From Bog-473 sp963804055 (lineage in GTDB: Bacteria; Actinomycetota; Acidimicrobiia; Acidimicrobiales; RAAP-2), in assembly GCA_963804055.1 (NCBI GenBank), contig CAWDOU010000005.1, positions 496,001-560,000 of the forward strand: a stretch of DNA of 64,000 bases. Reading direction: 5' to 3'. Shown here one piece after another: positions 8,783 to 17,672 of this stretch. The notes beneath the pieces are model-generated. The model searched no databases and had not been told where the DNA came from. It worked only from the letters and a program-made list of their open reading frames with translations. Within the stretch, counting starts at the first letter, position 1. Every line of letters starts with the position of its first letter. A program made the translations under genes and the position numbers.

Positions 8783-11626
8783 ATGCAGGACTTCTTGCCG
8801 TTCATCGTCATCGGCATGGCTACTGGTGCGGTCTACGGGCTCGCCGGTGTTGGTCTCGTACTCGCCTATAAGACATCGGGCATCTTCAATCTGGCCTACG
8901 GTGCCGTCGCCGCACTGACGGTGTTCGTCTTCTACTGGCTCCACGACGAACACGGCTGGCCATGGGGCCTGGCCGCCGTGGTGTGCGTCCTGGTCATCGG
9001 CCCGGCCGAGGGACTGCTCATGGAGTTGCTCGGGCGAGCACTCGAACGGGTGGGCGCCACCTTGAAGGTGGTCGCCACCGTCGGCCTCTTGCTCGTCGTG
9101 TTGGGTGTCGGTGAACTCTGGTACGGCAACAACGAGGTGAACTTTCCACCGTTCCTGCCTACGTCGACCGTCCCGATCTTGGGCGTGAACGTCGGTTGGG
9201 ACCAGATCACGGTCACGATCATCTCGCTCGTCGCCACCGCTGCCCTCTACTGGTTCTTCCGGTCCGTGCGCATGGGCTACGCCATGCGCGGCGTCGTCGA
9301 CAACCCCGACCTCCTGTCCATGACGGGGGAGAACCCCATACGGGTGCGGCGCTGGGCCTGGATCATCTCCATGACGTTCTGCTCCGTAGCCGGTCTCTTG
9401 CTGGCGCCCGGACTCAGCCTGAATGCCGTCATCATCTCGACCCTCGTCGTCTACGCGTTCGGGGCTGCGGCGATCGGCGGCTTCTCGAGCCTTCCGCTCA
9501 CATTCCTCGGTGGGTTGCTCGTCGGCATCGCCGGCTCTCTGGCCACCAAGTACTCGGGCTCGGTCACGTGGCTGAGTGGCCTGCCGCCCGCCATCCCCTT
9601 CATCGTCCTCTTCCTGGCACTTTGCGTCACGCCCAAGGCGAAGCTGGCCGAGCGCCGAGTAGTGACCACGCTCCCGGTCAGGAAGTCCTGGCACGCGCCG
9701 TGGCGGGTCCGGGGCCTCACGTTCGCGATTGGGCTGGTCGTCCTGTGCTTCATACCGAGTCTGGTGGGCGATGACCTGGCCATCTGGGCCAGCTTTCTGG
9801 CCGATGCCATCCTGTTGCTGTCGCTCGGACTTCTGGTGCGCGTGTCGGGGCAGATCTCGCTCTGCCACCTCGCATTCGCAGCGGTCGGCGCCGCCGCCTT
9901 CGCGCACTTCACCGACAGCTTCCACCTCCCGTGGCTTCTGGCGCTGTTGTTCGCCATGCTCGTGGCCTTTCCCGTCGGCGCGATCGTGGCAATACCGGCC
10001 ATCCGACTGTCGGGACTCTTTCTCGCCCTGGCGACTCTGGGTTTCGGGATCCTGCTCCAGTATCTCTTCTATTCGACGAATCTCATGTTCGGACTGACGA
10101 CATCGGGTATCCCGGCGCCGCGACCAGACGTCAGTATCTTCGGTCTGTCGCTCGCGTCCGACAAGGGCTTCTACTACGTGTTGCTCGTTGCGGCAGTGCT
10201 GAGCACCGCTCTCATCATGGTGATCCAGCGGAGCCGCCTTGGGCGTCTCCTGGGGGCGCTTGCAGACTCGCCGCTGGCGCTCGAGACGCAGGGTGCGACG
10301 ACCAATGTGATCAAGGTGCTCGTTTTCTGCATCTCGGCCGGATTCGCGAGCCTTGCCGGTGCCCTGATAGCCATCGAGTTCCATTACGCGGTCGGCGCCA
10401 ACTACGACCCGTTCCTGTCGCTCGTCTACGTCGCACTGGTTGTCATCGCCATCGGCGGGGCGCCATGGTACGCACTGATCGCTGCGCTTGGGGTATCGGT
10501 CATCCCTGGGTACTTCACCTCCGCCAACGTCACCACGTACCTCCAGATCTTCTTCGGCGTGATGGCCGCGACGTATGCCGCCTTCGAGAGTAGGGCGGCG
10601 ACCGTGCCTCTGCGCGTCCGCCAGTTCCTCGACCGAGTTGGAGGCGCTAGTCCGGAGGTACCGGCGACGCCGGAGCGGGTCCGGCGTTCAGTGATGGATG
10701 CCGCCAGGACCGAAGAAAAAGCCGCCGTCCAGGAGAGCACCGTCGCTGCAGTCGCCGCTGTCGTGGGGGCAGAGGCAACGGGCGAGACCCTTTCAACGAC
10801 GATCGGGCTGAATGTCCGGGGACTCTCCGTCCGCTTCGGGGGCGTGAGCGCCGTGCAGGACGTGACCCTTGCGGCGCCGATGAAATCGATCACCGGCCTC
10901 GTCGGGCCAAACGGTGCCGGGAAGACGACGACGTTCAATGCGTGCTCGGGTCTGGTGAGGCCGAGTGAGGGCGACATCATGCTGCATGGGCGAGTCGTGA
11001 CCTCACTTGGACCAGCCGGGCGGTCCCGGTTCGGCCTCGGCCGGTCCTTCCAGCGAGTCGAGCTGTTCTCCTCCCTCACGGTGCGTGAGAACGTGGCCCT
11101 CGGGCGAGAGGCCTCTCTCGCCGGAGCGAACCCCGTACGCCAGTTGGTGAGCAGTGCCGGGCAGCGGGCTGCCGTGCGCAGCGCCGTCGATGACGCGATC
11201 GAACTGACCGGGATCGGACCACTGGCGGACCTTCAGGCAGGACTGCTTCCGACCGGCCAGCGCAGGATGGTCGAGCTGGCCCGCGTGCTGGCGGGGCCGT
11301 TCGACCTCTTGTTGCTCGACGAACCATCCTCAGGGCTCGACGCCGGCGAGACGAGGCGGTTCGGGGAGATCCTGACGGGCGCGGTGGCAGAACGTGGGAT
11401 GGGCATCCTCCTGGTCGAGCACGACATGGCGTTGGTACGCCAGGTCTGTCAGAACATCTATGTACTCGATTTCGGCCAGCTGGTCTTCGAAGGCACGGCG
11501 GCTGAGATGCTCGCCAGCCCGATCGTGCGGAACGCGTATCTCGGTTCGGAGGGCCGCATGACAGACGCCGACGGGGGTGCGCCGCGTCCTCAGATGGGTT
11601 CGACCACGGGAGCGAACGGTGCTTGA
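8783..11626 (+). CDS. Fused branched-chain amino acid-type ABC transporter: LivH + LivM + LivG
   Basis: A 947-aa protein joins three subunits. Residues about 1-290 form a LivH-like permease (GAVYGLAGVGLVLAYKTSGIFNLAYG is the typical start). Residues about 310-615 form a LivM-like permease (VSGQISLCHLAFAAVGA, LSGLFLALATLGFG). After an Ala/Glu-rich linker (about 620-670), residues about 675-935 form a LivG ATPase with Walker A GPNGAGKTTT from 708, the LivG-type sequence FGLGRSFQRVELF, signature LPTGQRRMVELARVLA and Walker B LLLLDEPSSGLD. The frame is continuous. LivF follows with an 8-bp overlap. Two-permease fusions are known in this family; adding the ATPase is less usual. Confidence 0.92.
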   Translation: MQDFLPFIVIGMATGAVYGLAGVGLVLAYKTSGIFNLAYGAVAALTVFVFYWLHDEHGWPWGLAAVVCVLVIGPAEGLLMELLGRALERVGATLKVVATVGLLLVVLGVGELWYGNNEVNFPPFLPTSTVPILGVNVGWDQITVTIISLVATAALYWFFRSVRMGYAMRGVVDNPDLLSMTGENPIRVRRWAWIISMTFCSVAGLLLAPGLSLNAVIISTLVVYAFGAAAIGGFSSLPLTFLGGLLVGIAGSLATKYSGSVTWLSGLPPAIPFIVLFLALCVTPKAKLAERRVVTTLPVRKSWHAPWRVRGLTFAIGLVVLCFIPSLVGDDLAIWASFLADAILLLSLGLLVRVSGQISLCHLAFAAVGAAAFAHFTDSFHLPWLLALLFAMLVAFPVGAIVAIPAIRLSGLFLALATLGFGILLQYLFYSTNLMFGLTTSGIPAPRPDVSIFGLSLASDKGFYYVLLVAAVLSTALIMVIQRSRLGRLLGALADSPLALETQGATTNVIKVLVFCISAGFASLAGALIAIEFHYAVGANYDPFLSLVYVALVVIAIGGAPWYALIAALGVSVIPGYFTSANVTTYLQIFFGVMAATYAAFESRAATVPLRVRQFLDRVGGASPEVPATPERVRRSVMDAARTEEKAAVQESTVAAVAAVVGAEATGETLSTTIGLNVRGLSVRFGGVSAVQDVTLAAPMKSITGLVGPNGAGKTTTFNACSGLVRPSEGDIMLHGRVVTSLGPAGRSRFGLGRSFQRVELFSSLTVRENVALGREASLAGANPVRQLVSSAGQRAAVRSAVDDAIELTGIGPLADLQAGLLPTGQRRMVELARVLAGPFDLLLLDEPSSGLDAGETRRFGEILTGAVAERGMGILLVEHDMALVRQVCQNIYVLDFGQLVFEGTAAEMLASPIVRNAYLGSEGRMTDADGGAPRPQMGSTTGANGA

Positions 11627-12320
11627 GCTCGAGGGAATCACGGCCGGCTACGGCGACACGGTGGTCTTGCGCGATGTCTCCCTCTCGGTCCCCGACTCGG
11701 GAGTGGTCGCGCTCCTCGGCCCGAACGGTGCTGGCAAGACCACCACGCTGCGCGCCGCCTCTGGCTTGATCAAGCCGATCGGTGGCCGGGTCTTGCTCGA
11801 CGGGGAGAACGTGACGGGACTCAAGCCCTATGCCATGGCACGGCGTGGTCTCTGTCACCTGCCCGAGGGGCACGGCATTTTTCCTTCACTCACCGTCAAA
11901 GAGAACATTGTCTTGAATTCGCCAAAGGGCAAGGAAAAGGAAAGCCTCGTCAGAGCGGGAGATCAATTCCCAGTGCTCGCAGCACGGCTCAAACAACAGG
12001 CCGGGAGTCTCAGTGGCGGCGAGCAGCAGATGCTCTCGCTGGCCCGGACCTATCTCACGAATCCAAGGATCGTCGTGGTGGACGAAGCGTCACTGGGACT
12101 CTCTCCGATCCTCGTCGATCAGGTCTTCGATGTGCTCCGTCAGATCGTCGCCGGTGGAACGGCCGTACTGCTCGTCGAGCAGTACGTGACCCGTGCGCTC
12201 GAGCTGGCGGACACTGCGTACATCATGAACCGCGGTCAGGTCGTCTACTCGGGGGCGGCAGCCGGCCTCCAGGGTGAAGAGGTGTTCGAGCGATATCTCG
12301 GCATCGAAGTCGGCCCGTAG
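11619..12320 (+). CDS. livF: Branched-chain amino acid-type ABC transporter ATP-binding protein LivF
   Basis: A 233-aa ATPase of the LivF type with Walker A GPNGAGKTTT, signature LSGGEQQMLSLARTYL, Walker B IVVVDEASLGLSP and the LivF-characteristic VEQYVTRALELADTAYIMNRG. The start GTG 11619 lies inside the end of the LivHMG gene (stop TGA 11624-11626), so translation is probably coupled. It is the second ATPase of the importer, pairing with the LivG part of the fusion. No clear terminator is seen before the DevR-box promoter at 12.5 kb. Confidence 0.92.
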   Translation: MLELEGITAGYGDTVVLRDVSLSVPDSGVVALLGPNGAGKTTTLRAASGLIKPIGGRVLLDGENVTGLKPYAMARRGLCHLPEGHGIFPSLTVKENIVLNSPKGKEKESLVRAGDQFPVLAARLKQQAGSLSGGEQQMLSLARTYLTNPRIVVVDEASLGLSPILVDQVFDVLRQIVAGGTAVLLVEQYVTRALELADTAYIMNRGQVVYSGAAAGLQGEEVFERYLGIEVGP

Positions 12321-12497
12321 CCGGCCGGTAGTGTTCCTGAGTCGAACCCGACCGCCCTCCACTTGCCCAGGGTCCCGGTCCGTGGTGGCAGCCGTATGGG
12401 ATGTCTCGAGCGGGCTTCTTGACTCTGGCGGCCTTGAAGTGGTTCAGTCGACAACCAAGAATATCTTTCGTGAGCGGGGTCCGACGCTCCGACCCAT

Positions 12498-12533
12498 GGG
12501 ACCAAGGTCTTTGCCCATGTGACCTACGTCCCT
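12498..12533 (+). promoter_or_regulatory. Tandem DevR/DosR-like boxes before the wax ester synthase gene
   Basis: Two imperfect palindromes, GGGACCAAGGTCTT (12498-12511) and GTGACCTACGTCCC (12520-12533), start exactly 22 bp apart. They resemble the mycobacterial DosR core GGGACTWWAGTCCC with C/G flanking the centre. The second ends 46 bp before the start of the short leader ORF. They match nine other promoter regions in the window. Confidence 0.75.
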
Positions 12534-12579
12534 AAGCCGAGGTCCGTTCGAGGTCGCATACTGGCTCGGAGGAGATGCC

Positions 12580-12702
12580 ATGACACGCCTGAACAATCCC
12601 GCAGCAATTCCGCCTGAAACCATGATTCGGCCACGCGAGCGGTCCGAAGGATCGGGAGCGGCTCTGGCTCGGACGTGTGCGCCTGCGGGGCAACCTCGGT
12701 GA
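12580..12702 (+). CDS. Short leader ORF translationally coupled to the wax ester synthase gene
   Basis: A 40-codon ORF beginning MTRLNNPAAIPPETMIRPR. It has a near-ideal ribosome-binding site, GGAGGAG at 12568-12574, five bases before its ATG. Its stop TGA (12700-12702) overlaps the GTG start (12699) of the following gene in a GTGA junction. The placement between the DevR boxes and the main gene, the strong site and the overlap suggest a translated leader or small protein that brings ribosomes to the weak GTG start. I recognise no domain, and the peptide is not similar to the other short ORF at 30410-30541, so function rests on position only. Confidence 0.55.
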   Translation: MTRLNNPAAIPPETMIRPRERSEGSGAALARTCAPAGQPR

Positions 12703-14105
12703 CCGGGGCGGAAGCCCTCACGGCCCTTGACGCATCTTTCTTGCACGTGGAGTCCACCACGACGCCGATGCACATGGCGTCTGTCGGTTATTTCGATGGC
12801 CGGCCTCTGTACGACGCCGAAGGCCACTTCCGCATTGCCGACATCCGTCGATTGATTGACAGCCGCCTGGCGCTGGTACCGAAACTGCGGCAGCGACCCT
12901 GGCCGAGTCCACTCGGTCAGGCCCCACCCGCATGGATCGATTATCCCGACTTCGATATTGAGGAGCACGTACGGGTGCGCCAGCTCACCTCGCCCGCCTC
13001 GGAAACAGAACTCCGTCAGATGTGCGCCGATCTGATGGCAGTTCCGCTGGACCGGGCACGCCCCTTGTGGGATCTGACTTTTGTCGAAGGCCTGGACGAC
13101 GGCCGGGTCGCTCTCATCGAGCGGCTCCATCACTCCATGGCTGATGGATTGGCCGCTGCCGAACTGGCAACCGTCCTCCTTGACCTCTCGCCTGAGTCAT
13201 CCCCACTCGACGGGCTCGTGGCCCCTTGGAGCCCATCTGCGAGCACACCGCCTTGGCAGGCGGCGGCGGCCGACCTCTTGCGCCTCGCCGCGTTGCCGGT
13301 TCGCGCGGCCAAGTGGTACGTCGAGACGGTCGTACACCCAATCCGGCGTAGTCGGGAATTGACGGACCTTGCTCGGGCGTTCGGCACAATCTTCACGCCT
13401 CGCATCGTGGCACCGAAGTCATCGCTGAATGGACCCATCACAAGTGCACGATCCGTGGCTTTTGTCCGGCTGCCGTTGGAGGATGTACGCGACGTCGCTC
13501 GGTCGTTCGACAGCACTATCAACGACGTGCTCTTGACCTTGGTATCGGGCGGCATGCGAGCCCTCCTCCAGAGCAGAGCAGAATTGACCGAGGCCAGTGA
13601 ACTCCAGATCCTCGTTCCCGTGGGGCAGATCAATGCCGAAGGACGTGAGCTCGGAAACAGCGTGTCGGCGCTCTTCGTGCGACTACCGGTCGGCGTCGAC
13701 GATCCCGCGGACATGCTGAAGGCGGTGTCGGCCGAGGTCGGTGAGGACAAGCGTCGCCACCAGGCACTGGCAGCGGCCGCCTTTCTGCGATTCATTGAAC
13801 CACTCCCTCAAGACTTGCTGGCGAGGGGCGCCCGGCTCGTGCACTACCAGCCCTTTTTCAATTTGGTCGTGACAAATGTTCCGGGTCCGCCTGTACCGCT
13901 CTATGCCCTCGGTGCCAAGCTCCTCGAAGCGTTCCCGATCCTTCCCCTTGCCGGAAATCAGAGCCTGGCAGTAGCGGCGCTCTCCTATGAAGGTCAGCTG
14001 AATCTCGGTGTGCTCAGTAACCCTGCGACCTGTCCTGATGCTGAGGACTTCTGCGCTGGCGTGCGGATCTGTCACGAATCACTGGTCGAGCGATCTCGGG
14101 GCTGA
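12699..14105 (+). CDS. Wax ester synthase / acyl-CoA:diacylglycerol acyltransferase (WS/DGAT)
   Basis: A 468-aa WS/DGAT protein that would esterify acyl-CoA to diacylglycerol or fatty alcohol at the membrane, making storage lipid. The start region reads TALDASFLHVESTTTPMH, the usual family opening. The catalytic motif HHSMADG is at residues 144-150 (second His and Asp149 expected to act). A C-terminal NLVVTNVPGPPVPLYALGA segment is the DUF1298 signature. GTG 12699 is preferred over GTG 12675 because it overlaps the leader ORF stop and gives the usual N-terminus. The counterpart in Mycobacterium tuberculosis (tgs1, Rv3130c) is a DosR regulon member, and this gene has two DevR-like boxes upstream. 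Confidence 0.93.
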   Translation: MTGAEALTALDASFLHVESTTTPMHMASVGYFDGRPLYDAEGHFRIADIRRLIDSRLALVPKLRQRPWPSPLGQAPPAWIDYPDFDIEEHVRVRQLTSPASETELRQMCADLMAVPLDRARPLWDLTFVEGLDDGRVALIERLHHSMADGLAAAELATVLLDLSPESSPLDGLVAPWSPSASTPPWQAAAADLLRLAALPVRAAKWYVETVVHPIRRSRELTDLARAFGTIFTPRIVAPKSSLNGPITSARSVAFVRLPLEDVRDVARSFDSTINDVLLTLVSGGMRALLQSRAELTEASELQILVPVGQINAEGRELGNSVSALFVRLPVGVDDPADMLKAVSAEVGEDKRRHQALAAAAFLRFIEPLPQDLLARGARLVHYQPFFNLVVTNVPGPPVPLYALGAKLLEAFPILPLAGNQSLAVAALSYEGQLNLGVLSNPATCPDAEDFCAGVRICHESLVERSRG

Positions 14106-14185
14106 CAACCTCTTCGTAGGCTCGGCGTGACAGGCGGAGCTGCTTCGAGCGGTCGTCTGCTTGAGCTAACGGGGCGCTCGAGGTG

Positions 14186-15841
14186 TCATTCTCCTTGGAT
14201 GTCGCGCCTGGTGAACGCGAGTCCTCCTACCAATGCACACGCCACACCCACGGCGGTCATGATGCCGTTGGCCACCCAGCTCGGCGCCACGGCGGGCGCA
14301 GAAGCCATGTGATGAAAGACGGAGGTGTCGAGCACCCAGTGATTGAGCGCGCCGATGCCTCCGACGATCACGATCAGCAGCGACCAACCCAGCAGGCCGT
14401 ATACGGCAATCGATGTGAAGCGAGGTTGTAGACCGAAGACGAGAGCGCCAAACCCCAAGATGATGATCGCCGGCGGTATGAGGTTGATCCCGGCGCCCAC
14501 CAACGTCGCGAGGGTCACTCCTCCGTGCTGGCTCGAAGTGCCCAGCCAGGTGAAGAGTCCTGCGGCAAGACCGCTCACAACCAGGATGGCGAACGTCAGC
14601 GAGAGTCGTCCTGCGAGCCAGGACCTGCGCGAGACCGGTCGAGTGAGCATGTGTTCGAGCCTGCCCTCGGACTCCTCGGCGCGAGCGGCAGTGATCTGGC
14701 CGGCGGCCAGGAATGCAACGAGAACGGCGAGGATCAAGAAGCACGCGCCGAGCACAGCGTTCACGCCGCCTCCCGTTGCTCCGAGCTTGGAGAAGATCTC
14801 CTTGCTCGAACCGGAGAGAGTGGAACCAGCGGACCTGGCGATGAGCCCGAAGAGAAGTGCGGAGAGGGAGATCGAAACCCACCACCCAATGACTGGTGCC
14901 CGCTCCATTCGGATGGCAAGGCCCGTCGGGCCGAAGAGCAGTCGGAGACGGGCCTGTGCGTGCACCCGGTCACGCATGATGCTCTTTCCGACGTCACGCC
15001 GGCCGGCAAGGATCACGGCGCCAATCGCAAGCAAGGCGCTGAAGCCGACGATTGGCAGAAGGGCCAGCGGTTGCGGTGAGGTGAGAGGTTGAAGCTCCTC
15101 GACCCAGCCCAACGGGGAGACCCAGATCAACCCATGGAGACTCACGCCGGCGTCCGCGATCAGGCGGAGGGCATAGCTCACCCCGAGAAGAGCAGCGCCG
15201 AGGGAGGCTGCCTGGCGGCGTGTGGCCGCCAGCTGGCTCGTGACGGCACCGACAGCCAGGAAGATGACGGCGGTGGCCACCATGGCGAGGGCGAAGTAGA
15301 GCGAGGAGGTCGCACTGATTCGTACGGTCGAGCTTTGCCCGGACAACGCCGTGATGATGGTGGTCGTCATCCACAGGATGAGCGCTCCGAAGCCAAGGCC
15401 ACCGATGGCTTGCGCGGCGGCGAGGCGCCGGGTGGTCCGGCCGGTGAGTAGGAGGTCCCAGCGGCCAGAGTCCTCTTCGCCTCGGAGCAATTTCGTGCTG
15501 GTCAGAAGCCCCCATACTGCGCCCAGGACGATGAGCGTCATGGAGATCTTGAAGGCCGTGAAGCCGCCCACAGTCTGCAGTTGAGGAGCTGGACCGAAGA
15601 GGGCGCTCATTGCCCTGTTCGATCCGTAGCTGGCGGCCAGGGATTCGCGCTGAGCTGGGTTGGTGTAGATCCTGACGTAGCTGATCTCCGACGACGCGAT
15701 GGCGAGGCCGAAGATCAGTCCCCAGATGACCCCCGAACGGGCTGCTTTACGGGCGGTGACCAGCGCGACGACCAATCCGGCTGATCGCTCGGCCAGGGGT
15801 GGCGCAGTCACCGGCGTTCGTAGCGCGACGTCAGGCAGCAC
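14186..15841 (-). CDS. ABC-2 type exporter permease (polyketide antibiotic exporter-like)
   Basis: A 551-aa integral membrane protein with about twelve predicted hydrophobic segments arranged as two similar halves. Each half carries the loop EEDSGRWDLLLTGRTTRR or EESEGRLEHMLTRPVSRR, a duplication typical of actinobacterial antibiotic exporter permeases. It overlaps the end of the upstream ATPase gene by 11 bp, so the pair forms one exporter. The exported compound is unknown. The two genes sit inside the dormancy island but I see no convincing DevR box before them. Confidence 0.85.
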   Translation of the reverse strand: MLPDVALRTPVTAPPLAERSAGLVVALVTARKAARSGVIWGLIFGLAIASSEISYVRIYTNPAQRESLAASYGSNRAMSALFGPAPQLQTVGGFTAFKISMTLIVLGAVWGLLTSTKLLRGEEDSGRWDLLLTGRTTRRLAAAQAIGGLGFGALILWMTTTIITALSGQSSTVRISATSSLYFALAMVATAVIFLAVGAVTSQLAATRRQAASLGAALLGVSYALRLIADAGVSLHGLIWVSPLGWVEELQPLTSPQPLALLPIVGFSALLAIGAVILAGRRDVGKSIMRDRVHAQARLRLLFGPTGLAIRMERAPVIGWWVSISLSALLFGLIARSAGSTLSGSSKEIFSKLGATGGGVNAVLGACFLILAVLVAFLAAGQITAARAEESEGRLEHMLTRPVSRRSWLAGRLSLTFAILVVSGLAAGLFTWLGTSSQHGGVTLATLVGAGINLIPPAIIILGFGALVFGLQPRFTSIAVYGLLGWSLLIVIVGGIGALNHWVLDTSVFHHMASAPAVAPSWVANGIMTAVGVACALVGGLAFTRRDIQGE

Positions 15842-16727
15842 CGCTGCCGCTCCCGTAGAGCGCCAGGAACAGCTCCTCGAGTGAGGGTTCCCGGCTGACG
15901 AGTTGCGTGACCCCCTGGTCGGTCAGGGCTTTGAGCAGCGGCTCTATCGGGCCCCTCACTTGGCAGCGAACCGTCTGACCTTCGATTTCGACCGCGCTCA
16001 CGCCGGGGAGCGCCGAAAGATCTGGGATCGGTCCGACGAGGGTCGCCTCCACGCTCAGCGCACTGAGGTGGCGCATCTCCGAAAGCGTGCCCATCTCGAT
16101 CAGCTTCCCCGAGCGCAAAATGCCCACCCGGTCGCACAAAGCTTCCACCTCGCTCATGACGTGCGAGGACAAGAAGACGGTCTGGCCGCGGTCCCGAGCT
16201 TCTCCGATGCAGTGTCGGAATGCCTGCTCCATCAGCGGATCGAGCCCGCTGGTCGGCTCGTCCAGAATGAGAAGATCGGGCCGAACCATCAGGGCTGCGA
16301 TCAAGATCACCTTCTGGTGATTCCCTTTCGAGTAGGCGCGAACCTTCTTCGTCGGATCGAGCTCGAACCGCTCGATTAGTTCGTTCTGATAACCGTGATC
16401 GACTCGACCGTGCACGCGGCCGAGCAATGCCAGCGTCTCGGCGCCAGTGAGCGAGGGCCAGAGGCTCGCTTCACCGGCCACGAAAGCCAATCGTCGATGT
16501 GTCGCGACCGGCTGGCGCTGGCAGTCGAGATCGAAGATCTGGCAGCGCCCACTCGTGGGTTGACTGAGCCCGAGAAGCAGACGGAGAGTGGTTGTCTTGC
16601 CGGCACCGTTTGGCCCGAGGTACCCGACCACCTGACCCCGCTCCACTTCGAGGTTGAGGTGGTCGAGTGCAACCGAGTCGCCGTAATGCTTCGTCAGGCT
16701 CTCGGCCCGAATGGCCATCTCCGCCAT
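15831..16727 (-). CDS. ABC exporter ATP-binding protein
   Basis: A 298-aa ATPase of the drug-exporter (CcmA/DrrA-like) group. Walker A is GPNGAGKTTT, the signature region is YSKGNHQKVILIAALM, Walker B is LLILDEPTSGLDP and the switch segment is TVFLSSHVMSEVEALCDRVGIL. The C-terminal domain (DLSALPGVSAVEIEGQTVR) is usual for exporters of this class. ATG 16727 is chosen; an ATG at 16718 is also possible. It is the partner of the permease that overlaps its 3' end. Confidence 0.9.
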   Translation of the reverse strand: MAEMAIRAESLTKHYGDSVALDHLNLEVERGQVVGYLGPNGAGKTTTLRLLLGLSQPTSGRCQIFDLDCQRQPVATHRRLAFVAGEASLWPSLTGAETLALLGRVHGRVDHGYQNELIERFELDPTKKVRAYSKGNHQKVILIAALMVRPDLLILDEPTSGLDPLMEQAFRHCIGEARDRGQTVFLSSHVMSEVEALCDRVGILRSGKLIEMGTLSEMRHLSALSVEATLVGPIPDLSALPGVSAVEIEGQTVRCQVRGPIEPLLKALTDQGVTQLVSREPSLEELFLALYGSGSGAA

Positions 16728-16907
16728 CGCCACCCACCCCACCCTTCTCTCGTCCCTCTATTGTTATAGATGGGGGGCAGACCCATTTCTTCGATGGACG
16801 TCCGTCGGGCTCTGGTCCAGATCCTTGTGCCTCTCACAAAGCCGCTTCACCCGGCCCCGACGTGCGGGACCGGGTGGAGCACTTTGCGAGCGGATCATCC
16901 GGGATGT

Positions 16908-17531
16908 TCAGGCCGTGACTAGGTCCTCAGTCTTGGCGTGCTGGGTGTGCACCTCGAGCTCGGCGCTCTCAGAGACTCGCCGAGCGTGCACGATGCCGAA
17001 CACCACCAGGACCGCCATCAGGGCAGCCAGTACGAATGCTGTGATGGCGCCAATCAGCGCAATCGTCGCGATCGTCCCGAAGGCGTAGGCCTCAAGAAGA
17101 AGGCCCCGGAGCGTCGTTCCCTGGAAGACCGTCTGGACCTTTGCTTCTTCGGCCGCGTAGGCCTGTGAGCCCTTGGGCAGCGCCATGGCCTTCGCGCTGA
17201 GCTGCGAGTAGGTCAGGCCCCCACCGATCTCGTTGAGGTGCACGGCGATAAAATCATTTGCGTAGACCTCAGCCTGCTGAGCGGTAGTCAGTTGCTGTCC
17301 AGCGTACTGAGACACGCTGGGGATCATTGATGGAGTGATTTCGCTTCCCGCCACGGGATGGGCAAAGGCTGCCTTGCTCGGGAACGTGATCTGCTGTTCG
17401 GCCAACTGGTTGTGCACGTTGGAGTTGGCAAAGCTATAGCCCCACATCAAAAGCACCCCTGCGATCACAAGCATGAGCACCATCAAGACTCCTGCAGTAC
17501 TTGCCAGTATGTCGAATACCTTCCGCTGCAT
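16908..17531 (-). CDS. Conserved membrane protein of unknown function
   Basis: A 207-aa protein with an N-terminal transmembrane helix (about residues 12-32), an extracytoplasmic middle region of about 100 residues containing a QLTTAQQAEVYANDFIAVHL segment, and two closely spaced C-terminal helices (about 143-185) followed by a polar tail. A GGAG site precedes ATG 17531. I recognise the general shape from actinobacterial hypothetical proteins but cannot name a family. DevR-like boxes lie 79-114 bp upstream, so it is a likely regulon member. Confidence 0.75.
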   Translation of the reverse strand: MQRKVFDILASTAGVLMVLMLVIAGVLLMWGYSFANSNVHNQLAEQQITFPSKAAFAHPVAGSEITPSMIPSVSQYAGQQLTTAQQAEVYANDFIAVHLNEIGGGLTYSQLSAKAMALPKGSQAYAAEEAKVQTVFQGTTLRGLLLEAYAFGTIATIALIGAITAFVLAALMAVLVVFGIVHARRVSESAELEVHTQHAKTEDLVTA

Positions 17532-17609
17532 TTTCGGTCTCCTTCGCTCTCACCCCTCCCTGCGAGGAGATCTGCATCCCATTCTCACGATGTGGGTGCA
17601 AAAGAAACG

Positions 17610-17645
17610 GGCGCAAAGGTCCCGACCAACAAGGACCTTGGTCCT
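17610..17645 (-). promoter_or_regulatory. Tandem DevR/DosR-like boxes before the 17.5-kb membrane protein
   Basis: AGGACCTTGGTCCT (17632-17645) is a perfect palindrome; GGCGCAAAGGTCCC (17610-17623) is a weaker copy starting 22 bp away. A further partial match GGGACCCAACCTTT lies at 17661. The region is upstream of the leftward membrane-protein gene and just after the end of the leftward USP gene. Confidence 0.7.
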
Positions 17646-17672
17646 TCGGTCGAAGATTCAGGGACCCAACCT

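Noticed and set aside
8714..10384. 556-codon minus-strand ORF opposite the LivHMG gene
   Set aside because: Rich in Arg, Glu, Asp, Gln and His with no domain, typical of the antisense of a hydrophobic high-GC gene.
16746..16907. DevR-like box before the ABC exporter genes
   Set aside because: GGGACCGGGTGGAG near 16868 matches only one half-site and has no partner at 21-22 bp.
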